Assembly: GCA_033782935.1 (NCBI GenBank)
Contig: JAWQEG010001368.1
Span: 124,001-188,000 of the forward strand
Length of the DNA stretch: 64,000 bases
Origin: Petrolisthes cinctipes
Taxonomy: Eukaryota > Arthropoda > Malacostraca > Decapoda > Porcellanidae
Reading direction: 5' to 3'
In this document: piece by piece, positions 62,362 to 64,000 of the stretch
Numbering within the stretch: the stretch's first letter is position 1
How the letters are laid out: every line of letters starts with the position of its first letter
Position numbers and translations under genes: made by a program
The notes under the pieces: generated by a model
Databases searched by the model: none
Told to the model about the DNA's origin: nothing
What the model saw: the letters and a program-made list of their open reading frames with translations, nothing else

Positions 62362-64000
62362 CTATATCCCTAATTCAAGTTCAAAACACCCGAAAATTCG
62401 ATATTTTTGGGTTCCAAAAGTGATCTGTACATGCCTACTCCTTGCTAGAATGTTTTCAAGATACAGACCAAAAACTTGCTCAAAATCGTTACTTTAGGTG
62501 TCCAAAGTCGATAAGTGCATGCATCTTCTGTACCCGTTTATATCTCAAATTCAGGCTCAAAACACCCGAAAATTCCATATTTTTGGGTCCCAGAAGCAAT
62601 CTGTACGTGCATACTCCGTGTTAGAGTATTTTCAAAATACAGGCCTAAAACATGCTGAAAATCGATATTTTAGCTGCACAAAGTTAATATGTGTATGTAT
62701 CTTCTGTACCCGTCTATATCCCAAATTTAGGTTCAAAACACTCGAAAATTCGATATTTTTGGGTCACAGGAGCAATCTGTACATGCCTACTTCTTGCTAG
62801 AATATTTTCAAGATACAGACCCAAAACATGCTCAAAATCGATATTTTAGGTGCAACAAGTCGAAATGTGCATGAATCTTCTGTACCCGTTTATATCTCAA
62901 ATTCAGGCTCAAAACACCCGAAAATTCGATATTTTTGGGTCCCAGAAGCGATCTGTACATGCCTACTCCTTGCTAGAATTTTTTATGATACAAACCCAAG
63001 ACATGCTCAAAATCGATATTTTAGGTGCAAAAAGTCGATATGTGCAAGCATCTTCTGTACCCGTTTATATCTCAAATTCAGGCTCAAAACACCTGAAAAT
63101 TCGATATTTTTGGGTCCCTTAAGTGATCTGTACATGCATACTTAGTGCTAGAATGTTTTCAAAAATATAGGCTCAAAACATGCTAAAAATCGATATTTTA
63201 GGTGTCCAAAGTCGATATGTGCATGCATCTTCTGTACCCGTTTATATCTAAAATTCAGGCTCAAAACACCCGAAAATTCGATATTTTTGTGTCCCAAAAG
63301 CGATCTGTACATGTCTACTCCGAGTTAGAGTATTTTTTAAATACAGGCCCAAAACATGCTAAAAATCGATATTTTAGGTGCCCAAAGTCGATATGTGCAT
63401 GCATCTTCTGTACCGGTTTATATCTCAAATTCAGGCTCAAAACACCCGAAAATTCAATATTTTTGGGTCCCAGAAGCGATCTGTACGTGCATACTCCGTG
63501 TTAGAGTGTTTTTAAAATACAGGCCCAAAACATGCTGAAAATCGATATTTTATGTGCCAAAAGTCAATATATGTATGCATCTTCTGTACACGTGTATATC
63601 CCTAATTCAAGTTCAAAGCACCAGAAAATTCGATATTTTTGGGTCCCAAAAGTGATCTTTACATGCCTATTCCTTGCTAGAATGTTTTCAAGATACAGAC
63701 CCAAAACATGCTCAAAATCGATATTTTAAGTGCAAAAAGTCGATATGTGCATGCATCTTCTGTACCCGTTTATATATCAAATTCAGGCTCAAAACTCCGA
63801 AAATTCGATATTTTTGGGTCCCAGAAGCAATCTGCACATACCTAGTCAGTGCTAGAATGTTTTTAAAATACAGGCTTAAAACATGCTATAAATCGATATT
63901 TTAGGTGTCCAAAGTCGATATGTGCATGCATCTTCTGTACCCGTTTATATCTCAAATTCAGGCTCGAAATACCCAAAAAATCGATATTTTTGTGTCCCAG
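62362..64000 (+). repeat. 22-monomer segment, copy 2, cut by the window end
   Basis: Matches 58494-60132 to the last base of the window. One difference noticed is ATTTTTGTGTCCC near 63287 against ATTTTTGGGTCCC near 59419. The real right end of this copy is beyond the window. Confidence 0.88.

Larger units (their letters stand above)
1..64000 (+). repeat. 176-bp satellite DNA array filling the whole window
   Basis: Every stretch read belongs to one tandem repeat of about 176 bp, always in the same orientation. The window opens at about position 52 of half A and closes at position 20 of half B, so neither end of the array is present. From the first half-B start (38) to the last (63981) is 63943 bp, which is 363 x 176 plus 55. 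Two 41-bp phase breaks (+82) and a net loss of about 27 bp in small indels account for the remainder. Consensus GC is about 40% (71 of 176). No transposon, inverted block, microsatellite tract or unique sequence interrupts it. Length and organisation resemble known centromeric or heterochromatic satellites; the family is not one I recognise, and it is not human alpha satellite or the Arabidopsis, maize-knob or rice CentO repeats as I know them. Centromeric function is inference only. Confidence 0.98.

Noticed and set aside
1..64000. A CRISPR array, because of the regular repetition.
   Set aside because: There are no unique spacers: the whole 176 bp is conserved from unit to unit, the period is far too long, and no cas genes are present.
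1..64000. Identification as human alpha satellite or a known plant centromere repeat on the basis of length.
   Set aside because: Alpha satellite is 171 bp with different conserved blocks. The Arabidopsis 178-bp, maize knob 180-bp, rice CentO and Brassica 176-bp repeats, as I know them, do not share this sequence. Length alone is no evidence.

Overview
The window is one uninterrupted block of tandemly repeated, non-coding satellite DNA. A monomer of about 176 bp repeats head to tail in the same orientation from the first base to the last, giving roughly 363 monomers. Both edges cut through a monomer, so the array continues outside the window on both sides. I found no gene, tRNA or rRNA, transposable element, CRISPR array or unique sequence. 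The many 60-175 residue open frames on the + strand are translations of the satellite itself: 176 is not a multiple of 3, so each reading frame passes through the same repeat in turn. A nucleosome-sized monomer, about 40% GC, kilobase-scale higher-order repeats and 64 kb without an insertion point to a eukaryotic centromeric, pericentromeric or heterochromatic array, most likely plant or animal. I do not recognise the family and cannot name the species.

Monomer architecture: each 176-bp monomer is itself two diverged 88-bp halves. Half A and half B both open with a TCGATATTTT box. In consensus form they align without a gap at about 59 of 88 positions (67%, counted by hand). Half A carries ATCGAT and TGCATGCA. 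Half B carries TGTACA and, in many copies, a 15-nt perfect inverted repeat.

Layout: 1-2758 is a mosaic with a short internal duplication. 2759-6704 is a segment present twice, the copies differing by exactly one monomer. 6705-10224 is a 10-mer present twice. 10225-15839 is a mosaic that reuses pieces of the first 10 kb. 15852-18043 is an 8-mer/7-mer pair. 17079-25526 is a 24-mer (4224 bp) present twice in tandem and almost certainly recent. 25527-37307 is the most heterogeneous stretch. 37308-46558 is an 18-mer (3169 bp) in nearly three copies. 46316-49262 is a 7-mer (1232 bp) in about 2.4 copies. 50757-55142 is an 11-mer (1935 bp) in about 2.3 copies. 58494-64000 begins with a segment that returns 3868 bp later and runs off the end.

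Two out-of-register joins (4906/4907 and 11980/11981) break the 176-bp phase by 41 bp. Two hybrid monomers let unequal-crossover points be mapped to 10-16 bp. Diagnostic variants differ between the left third and the right half, so homogenisation has been local. The interest of the window lies in this record of satellite evolution; there is no protein system in it.
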